The notes under the pieces were generated by a model, which did no database searches, had not been told where the DNA came from, and was given only the letters and a program-made list of their open reading frames with translations. The translations under genes were made by a program, and so were the position numbers. Below, piece by piece: positions 1 through 6,426 of a stretch of 11,295 nucleotides of DNA. This stretch comes from Oscillospiraceae bacterium (GTDB lineage: Bacteria > Bacillota > Clostridia > Oscillospirales > Oscillospiraceae), in assembly GCA_902802215.1 (NCBI GenBank), contig CADCLH010000056.1, forward strand, positions 10,344-21,638, written 5' to 3'. Each line of letters begins with the position of its first letter. Position 1 is the first letter of the stretch.

Positions 1-378
1 GAGCAGCGCGGCTGCCTCTGCTTCGAGCCGGAGACGCTCGCGCGGCTCGAGGGCCTGGACCGGGACGCGGTCTGCGACTTCGCGATGCAGCTTTACACGC
101 CGAGCGGCTGGAGCCGGGACGCCAACGACATGCTGTCCGTCCTGCGGGGGAGAGAGGGCGTCGAGCTCACGCTCCTGTATCAGGAAAACGCCGTACCGTC
201 CGAGAGCCTGTGCGTGGCCTCCATGACGCTCTCGCGCCTGTCGGTGCTGAGCGACGAGCTGCGGGGGCATTATCTGGTGCGCCTCGCCGACGATACGCTG
301 CGCGCCGCCTACGACGGCGCGGTGCGGCTGCGCGTCGGGCCGGACGGAGACGAAGTGGCGGAGGTGACAGAGCCGTGA
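1..378 (+). CDS. C-terminal part of an unrecognised protein (5' end outside window)
   Basis: The reading frame is open from the first base of the window to a TGA at 376-378, giving at least 125 residues, so the true start lies upstream. I do not recognise a family. The visible part is soluble-looking and mixed charged/hydrophobic, with no transmembrane stretch and no obvious catalytic motif. Two cysteines sit close together near the left edge (GCLCF). Its stop codon overlaps the GTG start of the sigma-factor gene, and its last codons carry that gene's Shine-Dalgarno (GGAGGTGA, 360-367). The two genes are therefore almost certainly co-transcribed and translationally coupled. This suggests, but does not show, a role linked to the sigma/anti-sigma pair. 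The frame is chosen on its coupling to the next gene and on codon use matching its neighbours. Confidence 0.6.
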   Translation, partial: EQRGCLCFEPETLARLEGLDRDAVCDFAMQLYTPSGWSRDANDMLSVLRGREGVELTLLYQENAVPSESLCVASMTLSRLSVLSDELRGHYLVRLADDTLRAAYDGAVRLRVGPDGDEVAEVTEP

Positions 379-935
379 ACGAACGCACGCTGCTCCGCCT
401 GCTCCGCGACGGGGACACCGCGGCGCTCGGCGAGATCATCGGGCAGTACACGCCCTATCTCTATGCCGTCGCCGCCAACATCCTGGGCCACGCGCTGCCG
501 CAGGAGGACATCGAGGAGGTCGTGTCCGACAGCTTCGTGAGCCTGTGGACGCACCGGCAGGACGTGGCGCCGGGCAAGCTCAAACCCTGGCTGGCCGCGG
601 TCTGCCGCAACCGGGCGAAGGACGCCCTGCGCGCGCGGAAGCTCGCCGAGCCGCTGGACGACGATCTGCTCGAAGTAGCCGCCGAGGGGGACATGGAGCA
701 AAGCATCCTGCGCGCCGAGCTCACGGAGCTGGCCCGCGAGGCCGTCGACTCGCTCGGCGAGCCGGACGGCGAGATCTTCCGGCGGCACTACTTCCTGTAC
801 CAGAAGACCGGGGAGATCGCCGACGCGCTCGGCATGAACGCCGCCACGGTACGGACGAAGCTCGCGCGGGGCCGGGAGCGCCTGCGCGCCTATTTCAGCG
901 AAAGGGGGTATGGCTGTGCAGATCCGAATCTCTGA
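375..935 (+). CDS. RNA polymerase sigma factor, sigma-70 family (ECF-like)
   Basis: This 186-residue protein should direct RNA polymerase to a small set of promoters. Region 2 is visible at about residues 25-90: a YTPYLYAVAANIL helix, then the DIEEVVSDSFVSLW core-binding segment and the KLKPWLAAVCRNRAKDALR segment typical of -10 recognition. Region 4 follows at about residues 125-175, with a helix-turn-helix (TGEIADALGMNAATVRTKLARGRERLR) of the kind that reads the -35 element. Length and two-domain layout fit ECF sigma factors. The start is GTG at 375, because it lies 7 nt after a strong GGAGGTGA and overlaps the stop of the previous gene; the frame extends further upstream, but that part reads as arginine-rich nonsense. 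The next gene starts before this one ends (26-bp overlap), as expected for a sigma factor and its regulator. Its target promoters cannot be told from the window. Confidence 0.88.
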   Translation: MNERTLLRLLRDGDTAALGEIIGQYTPYLYAVAANILGHALPQEDIEEVVSDSFVSLWTHRQDVAPGKLKPWLAAVCRNRAKDALRARKLAEPLDDDLLEVAAEGDMEQSILRAELTELAREAVDSLGEPDGEIFRRHYFLYQKTGEIADALGMNAATVRTKLARGRERLRAYFSERGYGCADPNL

Positions 936-1743
936 TCTGATGGACGAGTGCTGCCCGACGGACGTGACGCCCGGCGGGGAAGACAGGGCCATGGCCCGGC
1001 GCGTGCACGACAGCGTGATGAAAAAGATCGGCGCGCCGGTCCAAAAGCCGAAGCGCACCGCGAAGAAAACCCTGCGCACGCTGCTGCTCGTCGCCGCGAT
1101 CGCCGCGCTGATGAGCACCGCCGCCTACGCGGTCAGCGAATACTATATGAACCTCCGCAGGACCGACGGGCCCGAGCGCGGCAGATGGGTGGAGCTCGCC
1201 GCCGACGGGACGGTGCTCAGCGAGCAGAAGCTGGTCTTCCCCGACGCGGGGATGGTCCTGAGCTTCGAGGGACCGCAGGAGATCGTCAGCGTACCGGAAT
1301 TCCGCTGCTGGTATCTGCCGAGCGAGACCACGTTCGGCTTCACCGACGCCGAGGGCTGGACGAGCTACCTCTCCGACAACGGCGAGGGGCGCAGCATCCC
1401 CTACGTCATCGGGGCCGGCAGCGTCCGCCCGGGCAACTTCCGCAGCGTCATCAACGGCGAGGTCACGCTTGTCAAAGAGGACGACTGGGGCGGCTGGCAC
1501 GTCACGGAGCTGACGAGCGACTACACGAACTGCACCCAGCGCTGGGCCTACGACCGGGCCAACTACGTCCTGCTGTTCAACGCGGAAAAGGGCTGGCTTG
1601 TTACCGTCTGCGGCACGGACGAGCTCGAAACCCTCGAGCACATCGCCCGCGAGCTGGAGATCCGCGACAGCGGCGAGCCGCCGTATTTCAGCGGCGACGC
1701 CTACGCCGAGGGCATCGGCATGATCGACCCCGGCCGGGGCTGA
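910..1743 (+). CDS. Single-pass membrane protein, probable anti-sigma factor or sensor partner
   Basis: The protein has 277 residues: a cytoplasmic N-terminus of about 55 residues containing a CC pair (ISDLMDECCP) and a basic stretch, one transmembrane helix at about 56-76, and an outer domain of roughly 200 residues. The outer domain ends in a WAYDRANYVLLFNAEKGW...ELEI pattern that loosely recalls the DUF4367-type C-terminal domains found on Firmicutes anti-sigma-like proteins; that link is only suggestive. Position directly behind and overlapping an ECF-like sigma gene is the main argument for a sigma-regulating role. No zinc-binding HxxxCxxC motif is visible. The start is uncertain: ATG 910 is only 1 nt from the AAAGGGGG at 901-908, whereas the in-frame GTG at 916 has an ideal 7-nt spacing and may be the true start, giving 275 residues. 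Confidence 0.65.
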   Translation: MAVQIRISDLMDECCPTDVTPGGEDRAMARRVHDSVMKKIGAPVQKPKRTAKKTLRTLLLVAAIAALMSTAAYAVSEYYMNLRRTDGPERGRWVELAADGTVLSEQKLVFPDAGMVLSFEGPQEIVSVPEFRCWYLPSETTFGFTDAEGWTSYLSDNGEGRSIPYVIGAGSVRPGNFRSVINGEVTLVKEDDWGGWHVTELTSDYTNCTQRWAYDRANYVLLFNAEKGWLVTVCGTDELETLEHIARELEIRDSGEPPYFSGDAYAEGIGMIDPGRG

Positions 1744-1746
1744 TCC

Positions 1747-1776
1747 GTCACAACACCGCGGTCCTCCGCTTATACT
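1747..1776 (+). promoter_or_regulatory. Possible promoter for the ZIP transporter gene
   Basis: TATACT at 1771-1776 matches the -10 consensus at five of six positions. A weak -35 candidate, GTCACA (1747-1752), lies 18 bp upstream and matches TTGACA at four of six. Transcription would start near 1783, inside the loop between the arms of the 1759-1805 inverted repeat. The same TATACTG core and surrounding bases recur in the promoter of the ABC-F gene. The poor -35 keeps confidence modest; the gene could also be read from the upstream sigma operon. Confidence 0.4.
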
Positions 1777-1805
1777 GGTACAAGACCGGGAAAAGCGGAG
1801 GACCG
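1759..1805. repeat. Perfect 13-bp inverted repeat spanning the ZIP ribosome binding site
   Basis: CGGTCCTCCGCTT at 1759-1771 is exactly complementary to AAGCGGAGGACCG at 1793-1805, with a 21-bp spacer. The right arm contains the GGAGG Shine-Dalgarno (1797-1801) of the gene starting at 1809. In an RNA read through from the upstream operon, the left arm would pair with and hide this site. It could instead act as a DNA operator around the -10 box, or as a weak terminator of the upstream operon, although only three Ts follow the stem. The repeat itself is directly visible; its role is inferred. Confidence 0.8.
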
Positions 1806-1808
1806 TTT

Positions 1809-2531
1809 ATGAATTCTGACTTTCTCTGGGCCCTTGCGGGGACCCAGTTTCTTTTTTGCATGACCTCGCTCGGCGCGGCGCTGGTGTTTCTCTGCGCGGA
1901 CCGGACGGGAGCGGCGGGGCAGGAAGTGCTGCTCGGCTTCTCCGGCGGCGTCATGAGCGCCGCCGCGGTGTGGAGCCTGCTGCTGCCCGCGATCGCGCAG
2001 GCGGGCGCTCCGTCCTGGCTCCCCGCGGCGGCGGGGCTGCTGCTGGGGGCGGGCTTTCTCGCGCTGCTCGACCGGGTGCAGGCGGGGGCCGCGGGCAGGG
2101 AGCGCATGCTCTTTGCGGCCATCACCCTGCACAACATCCCCGAGGGCATGGCCGTCGGCCTTGCCTTCGCGCTCGCCCCGGGCGGGGAGGGGAGAGCCGC
2201 GGCGCTCGCTCTCGCGCTGGGCGTCGGCATCCAGAACTTCCCCGAGGGCGCGGCGGTGGCCCTGCCGCTGCGGCAGCTCGGCATGGGAAAGGGGAGAGCC
2301 TTCCTGTTCGGCGCGCTCTCGGGAGCGGTGGAGCCGGTCTTCGGCCTGCTGGCCTTCCTGCTGGCCGGACTCGCCCGGCCGGTCATGCCCTGGCTGCTGA
2401 GCTTTTCGGCGGGCGCGATGCTCTACGTCACCGTGCACGAGCTCTGTCCCGCCGCCCGCTCCGGCGCGGGGAGCTTCGGTTATCTCGGGGGCTTCGCGCT
2501 GATGATGGCGCTGGACGTGGCCCTGGGCTGA
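1809..2531 (+). CDS. ZIP-family divalent metal transporter, GufA type
   Basis: This 240-residue inner-membrane protein probably carries zinc or another divalent metal into the cytoplasm. About eight hydrophobic segments are visible. The metal-binding signature of the family is present in TM4 as HNIPEG (residues 108-113). In TM5 it appears as QNFPEG (142-147), where a glutamine stands at the position often held by histidine; this GIQNFPEG form is what I associate with the GufA branch of ZIP proteins. The later SGAVEPVFG (about 171-179) and a C-terminal VHELCP (209-214) also fit that branch. Length is normal for the family. ATG 1809 is chosen because GGAGG at 1797-1801 lies 7 nt upstream and the N-terminus then begins just before the first membrane helix. 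The frame upstream of this ATG is open but reads as arginine-rich nonsense. The gene stands 65 bp after the anti-sigma-like gene, with its own possible promoter. Confidence 0.88.
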   Translation: MNSDFLWALAGTQFLFCMTSLGAALVFLCADRTGAAGQEVLLGFSGGVMSAAAVWSLLLPAIAQAGAPSWLPAAAGLLLGAGFLALLDRVQAGAAGRERMLFAAITLHNIPEGMAVGLAFALAPGGEGRAAALALALGVGIQNFPEGAAVALPLRQLGMGKGRAFLFGALSGAVEPVFGLLAFLLAGLARPVMPWLLSFSAGAMLYVTVHELCPAARSGAGSFGYLGGFALMMALDVALG

Positions 2532-2544
2532 GAGCCTGACGGAG

Positions 2545-2585
2545 GGGGTCACTGATGTGGAAACATTTTCCATATCAGTGACCCC
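2545..2585. repeat. Strong 19-bp hairpin downstream of the ZIP gene
   Basis: The left arm GGGGTCACTGATGTGGAAA (2545-2563) pairs with TTTCCATATCAGTGACCCC (2567-2585) around a 3-nt loop, with a single G-T wobble and no true mismatch. It starts 13 bp after the ZIP stop codon. No run of Ts follows, so it is not a textbook intrinsic terminator. It may stabilise the 3' end of the ZIP transcript, or be a solitary copy of a dispersed palindromic repeat. Its GC content and arm length are well above what neighbouring intergenic DNA shows by chance. Confidence 0.8.
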
Positions 2586-2606
2586 GGTCACATCCTTGGG
2601 GAAACG

Positions 2607-2649
2607 GTTTCCGGACGGGCGGGGGTTGCGTCCGGAAGCTCCGGTTTTT
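2607..2649 (+). terminator. Possible terminator: GC-rich stem followed by five Ts
   Basis: TTCCGGACG (2609-2617) pairs with CGTCCGGAA (2629-2637) around an 11-nt loop. The stem can extend by one G-T and one G-C pair to 2607/2639. A T5 run lies at 2645-2649, about 5 nt beyond the stem, which is further than usual for an intrinsic terminator. It could end transcription from the ZIP side before the rnf promoter. The stem is certain; the function is a guess. Confidence 0.4.
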
Positions 2650-2747
2650 GCCCCGGATTGTCGCCGCATTTAGACAGAATGCTTAGAATTATCAGGAATT
2701 GTGAGAAAGTTATCATGCGAATTCGCCATTTTTTACAAGAAAAGGCG

Positions 2748-2777
2748 TAGACACGACTCCGGTTCATGTGTTAAAAT
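2748..2777 (+). promoter_or_regulatory. Promoter of the rnf operon
   Basis: TAGACA at 2748-2753 (five of six matches to the -35 consensus) and TAAAAT at 2772-2777 (five of six to the -10) are separated by 18 bp. The -10 is preceded by TG at 2769-2770, giving an extended -10 arrangement. It lies in the only clearly AT-rich stretch of the window. A start near 2784 would leave a leader of about 32 nt before rnfC. The leader is too short for a riboswitch, so any regulation is probably at the DNA level upstream. Confidence 0.7.
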
Positions 2778-2815
2778 CAGACAGTAACCATGTATTACAT
2801 AACGAGGTGAAGCGT

Positions 2816-4162
2816 ATGGCATACAAGTTTAAAGGCGGTGTGCATCCCGATTACATGAAGTCTCCCCAGACTCCGGTCACCGTGATCGCACCGCCGAAGC
2901 AGGTCGTCATCCCCATGGCACAGCACATCGGCGCCCCCTGCAAGCCTCTGGTCAAGGTGGGCGACACGGTGAAGATGTACCAGAAGATCGGCGAGAACCC
3001 TGCGCCCTTCTCCGCACCTGTCCATGCCTCCGTCTCCGGCAAGGTCGTCGCGGTCGAGCCGAGACCCCACCCTCTGGGCGATCTGATCACCGCGGTCGTC
3101 ATCGAGAACGACTTTCAGGACACGCCTGAGCTGATGGAGCCCCTGACGGAGGAGCAGATGAAGGACCCCGAGGCGATCCTCCAGCGCATCCGCGAGGCCG
3201 GCGTGGTCGGCATGGGCGGCGCCATGTTCCCCACGGAGCTCAAGATCCGCGGCGGCATCGGCAAGGTCGACACCCTCATCATCAACGGCGCCGAGTGCGA
3301 GCCCTACCTCAACGGCGACCACCTGACGATGCTGAATTTCCCCGAGCAGCTGCTCAAGGGTATCCAGCTCGCCCGCATCGCTCAGGGCGTTGAGAAGGCC
3401 TACTACGGCATCGAGAAGAACAAGCAGGACGCCATCGACCTGCTCAACTCCCTCGATCCGGCCAAGTACGGCGTCGAGATCGTGCCCGAGAACGTCAAGT
3501 ACCCCCAGGGCGGCGAGAAGATGCAGGTCAAGGCCATCACCAACCGCGAGGTCAAGCCCGGCGGCCTGCCCTCCGGCGTCGGCTGCAACGTCATCTCCAC
3601 CCGTACGGCCTACGCCATCTATCAGGCCTGTTATGAGGGCAAGAGCGTTGTCGAGCGCATCGTCACCTACGGCGGCTCGGCTCTGGCGGCCCCCGTCAAC
3701 GCCCTGACGAGAGTCGGCACCTCCTTTGCCCACATCGCCGAGCAGTGCGGCGGCTTTGTCAAGACCCCGCGCAAGATCGTGCTCGGCGGCCCGATGATGG
3801 GCATCTGCGCCACCTCCCTCGAGGCGGTCAACATCAAGGGCACCGCGGGCGTCCTGTTCTTCACCGAGGAAGAGGACAAGAACATTGAGGACCCCGTCTG
3901 CATCCGCTGCGGCAAATGCATCACGGTCTGCCCCATGAACCTCGAGCCCGTCTACATGTACCTCTACTACACCAGGCGCGATTTCGACATGCTGCAAAAA
4001 TACCATGTGACCGACTGCTTCGAGTGCGGCAGCTGCACCTACAACTGCCCCGCCCGCATGCCCCTCACGCACGCCTTCAAGACCGCGAAGGTCATGATCC
4101 AGGTCAGGGCCGCCAAGGAGAAGGCAAAGGCCGAGGCCGCTGCAAAGGAGGCCCAGAAATGA
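2816..4162 (+). CDS. rnfC: RnfC, NADH-binding subunit of the Rnf complex
   Basis: RnfC is the peripheral cytoplasmic subunit where electrons are exchanged with NAD(H) through FMN and iron-sulfur clusters. The 448 residues have the usual layout: an N-terminal barrel-like domain (KFKGGVHP near residue 5), the nucleotide/FMN-binding core with GVVGMGGAMFP (129-139), INGAECEPYL (156-165) and the QGGEK segment (231-235), then two [4Fe-4S] motifs. Cluster one uses Cys362, 365, 368 and 372; cluster two uses Cys401, 404, 407 and 411. A lysine/alanine-rich tail follows. ATG 2816 is chosen because GAGGTGA (2804-2810) sits 5 nt upstream; the in-frame ATG at 2768 would overlap the -10 box. The gene leads the operon, as in other clostridial rnf clusters, and its stop overlaps the rnfD start by 4 bp. 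Confidence 0.96.
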   Translation: MAYKFKGGVHPDYMKSPQTPVTVIAPPKQVVIPMAQHIGAPCKPLVKVGDTVKMYQKIGENPAPFSAPVHASVSGKVVAVEPRPHPLGDLITAVVIENDFQDTPELMEPLTEEQMKDPEAILQRIREAGVVGMGGAMFPTELKIRGGIGKVDTLIINGAECEPYLNGDHLTMLNFPEQLLKGIQLARIAQGVEKAYYGIEKNKQDAIDLLNSLDPAKYGVEIVPENVKYPQGGEKMQVKAITNREVKPGGLPSGVGCNVISTRTAYAIYQACYEGKSVVERIVTYGGSALAAPVNALTRVGTSFAHIAEQCGGFVKTPRKIVLGGPMMGICATSLEAVNIKGTAGVLFFTEEEDKNIEDPVCIRCGKCITVCPMNLEPVYMYLYYTRRDFDMLQKYHVTDCFECGSCTYNCPARMPLTHAFKTAKVMIQVRAAKEKAKAEAAAKEAQK

Positions 4163-5160
4163 GCGAGAAAAACGAAAGACTGATTTTCGACGTCGCCTAC
4201 CAGCCCCAGGTCAGGACCACGGTCGACACCCGCCGCCTGATGAGCGACGTGATCGTCGCCATGATCCCGGTGGCCATCGTGGCCGTCTACCGCTACGGCT
4301 GGCATGTGCTGGTGCTCATGCTCACCGGCATGGCCTCCGCCACCTTCTTCGAGTGGGCTTACCGGAGACTGCTGCACAAGAGCATCACCATAGACGACTA
4401 TTCCGCCGCCGTGTCCGGCCTGCTGCTGGTCATGGTGCTGCCTCCGCAGACCCCGTGGTGGATGATCGTCATCGGCACCTTCTTTGCCATCGTCGTCGTC
4501 AAGCAGCTCTACGGCGGCATCGGCAAGAACTTCCTCAACCCGGCCCTTGCCGGCCGCGCCTTCCTGACCGCCTCCTACGCCGGGACGCTGACCGTCGTCA
4601 TCATCGACGGCACCACCATGGCCACGCCCCTGAGCTACCTCTACGGCGAGAACCCGCTGCCCTTTACGGTGGCCCAGAACTTCCTCGGCAAGATCCCCGG
4701 CTCCATCGGTGAGATCAGCTCGCTGGCGATCCTGCTCGGCGCCGCCTACCTGATCGTGCGCAAGGTCATCCGCTGGCGTATCCCCGCCTGCGTGATCGGC
4801 TCGGTCGCGCTGATCTCTCTGGTCTGCGGACACGCCGGCTACGGCAGGGTCGAGTGGATGCTCCACAACGTCCTCTCCGGCGGCGTCATGTTCACCGGCA
4901 TCTTCATGGCGACCGACTACGCGACCTCTCCCGTCACCCGCTGGGGTCAGGCCATCTACGGCATCGGCATCGGCGCGCTGACCATGCTGATCCGCTGCTT
5001 CGGCGGCTTCGCGGAGGGCTGCTCCTACGCCATCCTGATCATGAACCTGACCACCTGGGCCCTCGACAAGGCCTGCCACCGCCACCAGTTCGGCGTCTCC
5101 CGGGAGGACATCGCCGCCGCCCGGGCTGCGAAGAAGGCCGCAAAGAAGGAGGCTGTGTGA
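4159..5160 (+). CDS. rnfD: RnfD, membrane flavoprotein subunit of the Rnf complex
   Basis: RnfD is an integral membrane subunit (relative of NqrB) that carries a covalently bound FMN and is thought to take part in cation translocation. The 333-residue protein begins with the typical short cytoplasmic lead and contains about nine to ten hydrophobic segments. The conserved FLNPALAGRAFL block is at about residues 125-136. The flavin-attachment region follows as DGTTMATPL (150-158), so the FMN-bearing threonine should be Thr156. The MFTGIFMATDYATSPVT block (244-260) and the GCSYAILIMN segment near the end are also characteristic. The start is ATG 4159, overlapping the rnfC stop as ATGA, with AAAGGAGG inside the end of rnfC. 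A basic alanine/lysine tail closes the protein and contains the ribosome site of rnfG. Confidence 0.96.
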   Translation: MSEKNERLIFDVAYQPQVRTTVDTRRLMSDVIVAMIPVAIVAVYRYGWHVLVLMLTGMASATFFEWAYRRLLHKSITIDDYSAAVSGLLLVMVLPPQTPWWMIVIGTFFAIVVVKQLYGGIGKNFLNPALAGRAFLTASYAGTLTVVIIDGTTMATPLSYLYGENPLPFTVAQNFLGKIPGSIGEISSLAILLGAAYLIVRKVIRWRIPACVIGSVALISLVCGHAGYGRVEWMLHNVLSGGVMFTGIFMATDYATSPVTRWGQAIYGIGIGALTMLIRCFGGFAEGCSYAILIMNLTTWALDKACHRHQFGVSREDIAAARAAKKAAKKEAV

Positions 5161-5702
5161 TGAACAAGATCCTGAAGCTTGCCATCGTTCTGTTCCTGGT
5201 CTGCGCCGTCGCGGCGGGCGCGCTCGGCTTCGTCAACAACCTGACCGCCCCCATCATTTTCGCTCAGGCCCAGGCCAAGACAGCCGCCGCCTTCGCGTCC
5301 GTCATGCAGGCCGACGGCTATGAGGAGATCGAATTCGACAAGGAGAGCTTCCCGACGGTCGACACCATCCACCGCGCGACCAACGGCGCCGGCCATGTCG
5401 TGACCTCCACCTTCTCCGGCGCGCAGGGCAACATCACCCTGGCCTGCGGCGTCGATCCCGACTTCAAGTGCACCGGCATCTCCGTGATCGAGCACTCCGA
5501 GACCTCCGGTCTGGGCGCCAACGCGGCCAGCACCGCCGAGGTCGGCGTCAAGTTCCGCGCCCAGTTCGTCGGACAGGACGAGTCGATCGCGCTGTCCAAC
5601 GCCGGCGGCAGCATCGACGCCCTGACCGGCGCGACGATCACCTCCCGCTCCATCGCGGGCGCCGTCGCGGAGTCGATCCGCGTCGTGAAATCCCTGGGTT
5701 AA
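5160..5702 (+). CDS. rnfG: RnfG, FMN-carrying subunit of the Rnf complex
   Basis: RnfG (relative of NqrC) is anchored by one N-terminal membrane helix (about residues 5-25). Its soluble domain lies on the outer face and bears covalent FMN. The 180 residues end with the flavinylation motif DALTGATITS (153-162), in which Thr159 is the expected FMN attachment site. The preceding HSETSGLGANA (112-122) is the conserved block of the FMN-binding domain. FMN attachment to this domain needs an ApbE-type flavin transferase, which is not encoded in this window. Start ATG 5160 shares its A with the rnfD stop codon, with AAGGAGG inside the end of rnfD, so translation is coupled. Length is normal or slightly short for the family. 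Confidence 0.95.
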   Translation: MNKILKLAIVLFLVCAVAAGALGFVNNLTAPIIFAQAQAKTAAAFASVMQADGYEEIEFDKESFPTVDTIHRATNGAGHVVTSTFSGAQGNITLACGVDPDFKCTGISVIEHSETSGLGANAASTAEVGVKFRAQFVGQDESIALSNAGGSIDALTGATITSRSIAGAVAESIRVVKSLG

Positions 5703-5716
5703 GGAGGTAGTGCTGT

Positions 5717-6424
5717 ATGAATCCGAAGAAACAGTTCACCGAAGGCCTCATCACCAACAACCCCGTCCTTGTCCAGCAGATCGGCATGTGCGCCACCATG
5801 GCCATCACGACGACGCTCTTCAACGGCGTGGGCATGGGCCTTTCCGTTCTGATCATCCTGACCTGCTGCAACGTCGTCATCTCCCTGATCCGCAAGATCA
5901 TCCCCGGCGAGATCCGGCTTGCGATCTTCGTGGTCGTCATCGCGACCTTCGTCACCATCGTCGACCTGCTGCTGCAAGCCTACGTCCCCGCGCTGAGCGA
6001 GGCGCTCGGCGTGTTCATCCCGCTGATCGTCGTCAACTGCATCATCATCGGCCGCGCGGAGGCCTTCTGCCAGAAAATGCCCGTCGGCGCCTGCTTCCTG
6101 GACGGCATCTTCCAGGGCTTCGGCTACACGGTCGTGCTGATCATCATGTGCGTGGTGCGCGAGCTGCTCGGCGCCGGGCGCTTCGGCGGCGGCCTGATCG
6201 ACGTCTCCAACGGCTTCCGCTTCACGCTCGACGGCACCGGGGCCGGCATCCAGATCTTCCCCGAAAGCTACGGCGCTTCCATCCTGTCCCTGCCCTTCGG
6301 CGGCTTTTTGACGCTGGGCGTGCTGATCGCCGTCATGCAGTACGCGCTCAAGAAGTCCGAGCTGAAGAAAGCGGCCCTGGCCGAGCAGGCCAAGGCGGAA
6401 GAAGAGAAGGAGGAGGATGAGTAA
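5717..6424 (+). CDS. rnfE: RnfE, membrane subunit of the Rnf complex
   Basis: RnfE forms, with its homologue RnfA, the inverted membrane pair at the core of the complex. This pair holds a buried [2Fe-2S] cluster that passes electrons across the membrane. The protein has 235 residues with about six hydrophobic helices. The expected ligand cysteines are visible: Cys25 in the first helix (QQIGMCATMA) and Cys108 in the VVNCIIIGRAEAF block, which is a family hallmark. After the last helix comes an acidic tail (AEEEKEEDE). The start is ATG 5717, 9 nt after an AAGGAGG (5701-5707) that begins at the end of rnfG. The acidic tail codons supply the AGGAGG for rnfA. Confidence 0.96.
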   Translation: MNPKKQFTEGLITNNPVLVQQIGMCATMAITTTLFNGVGMGLSVLIILTCCNVVISLIRKIIPGEIRLAIFVVVIATFVTIVDLLLQAYVPALSEALGVFIPLIVVNCIIIGRAEAFCQKMPVGACFLDGIFQGFGYTVVLIIMCVVRELLGAGRFGGGLIDVSNGFRFTLDGTGAGIQIFPESYGASILSLPFGGFLTLGVLIAVMQYALKKSELKKAALAEQAKAEEEKEEDE

Positions 6425-6426
6425 TC

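Noticed and set aside
948..1808. Upstream extension of the ZIP frame back to 948
   Set aside because: This part reads the anti-sigma-like gene in the wrong frame as an Arg/Gly-rich string; the ribosome site and first membrane helix place the start at 1809.
2600..2612. GGAAAC-G-GTTTCC palindrome as a LacI/CcpA-type operator
   Set aside because: It lacks the central CG symmetry and TG/CA ends of a cre site and overlaps the stem at 2607-2639, so it is better explained as part of that structure.
2695..2705. GGAATTGTGAG resembling half of the lac operator, with TTGTGA as a possible Rex half-site
   Set aside because: No matching second half follows at the right distance, so neither a LacI-type nor a Rex palindrome can be supported.
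2784..2815. Riboswitch in the rnf leader
   Set aside because: The leader after the predicted start is only about 32 nt and has no recognisable aptamer structure.
2795..4072. Long open frame on the minus strand opposite rnfC, and similar ones opposite rnfD, rnfA and rnfB
   Set aside because: They are shadows of high-GC coding sequence: products are rich in Asp/Gly/Leu/Val or Arg with no domains, while the plus-strand frames are clear Rnf subunits.
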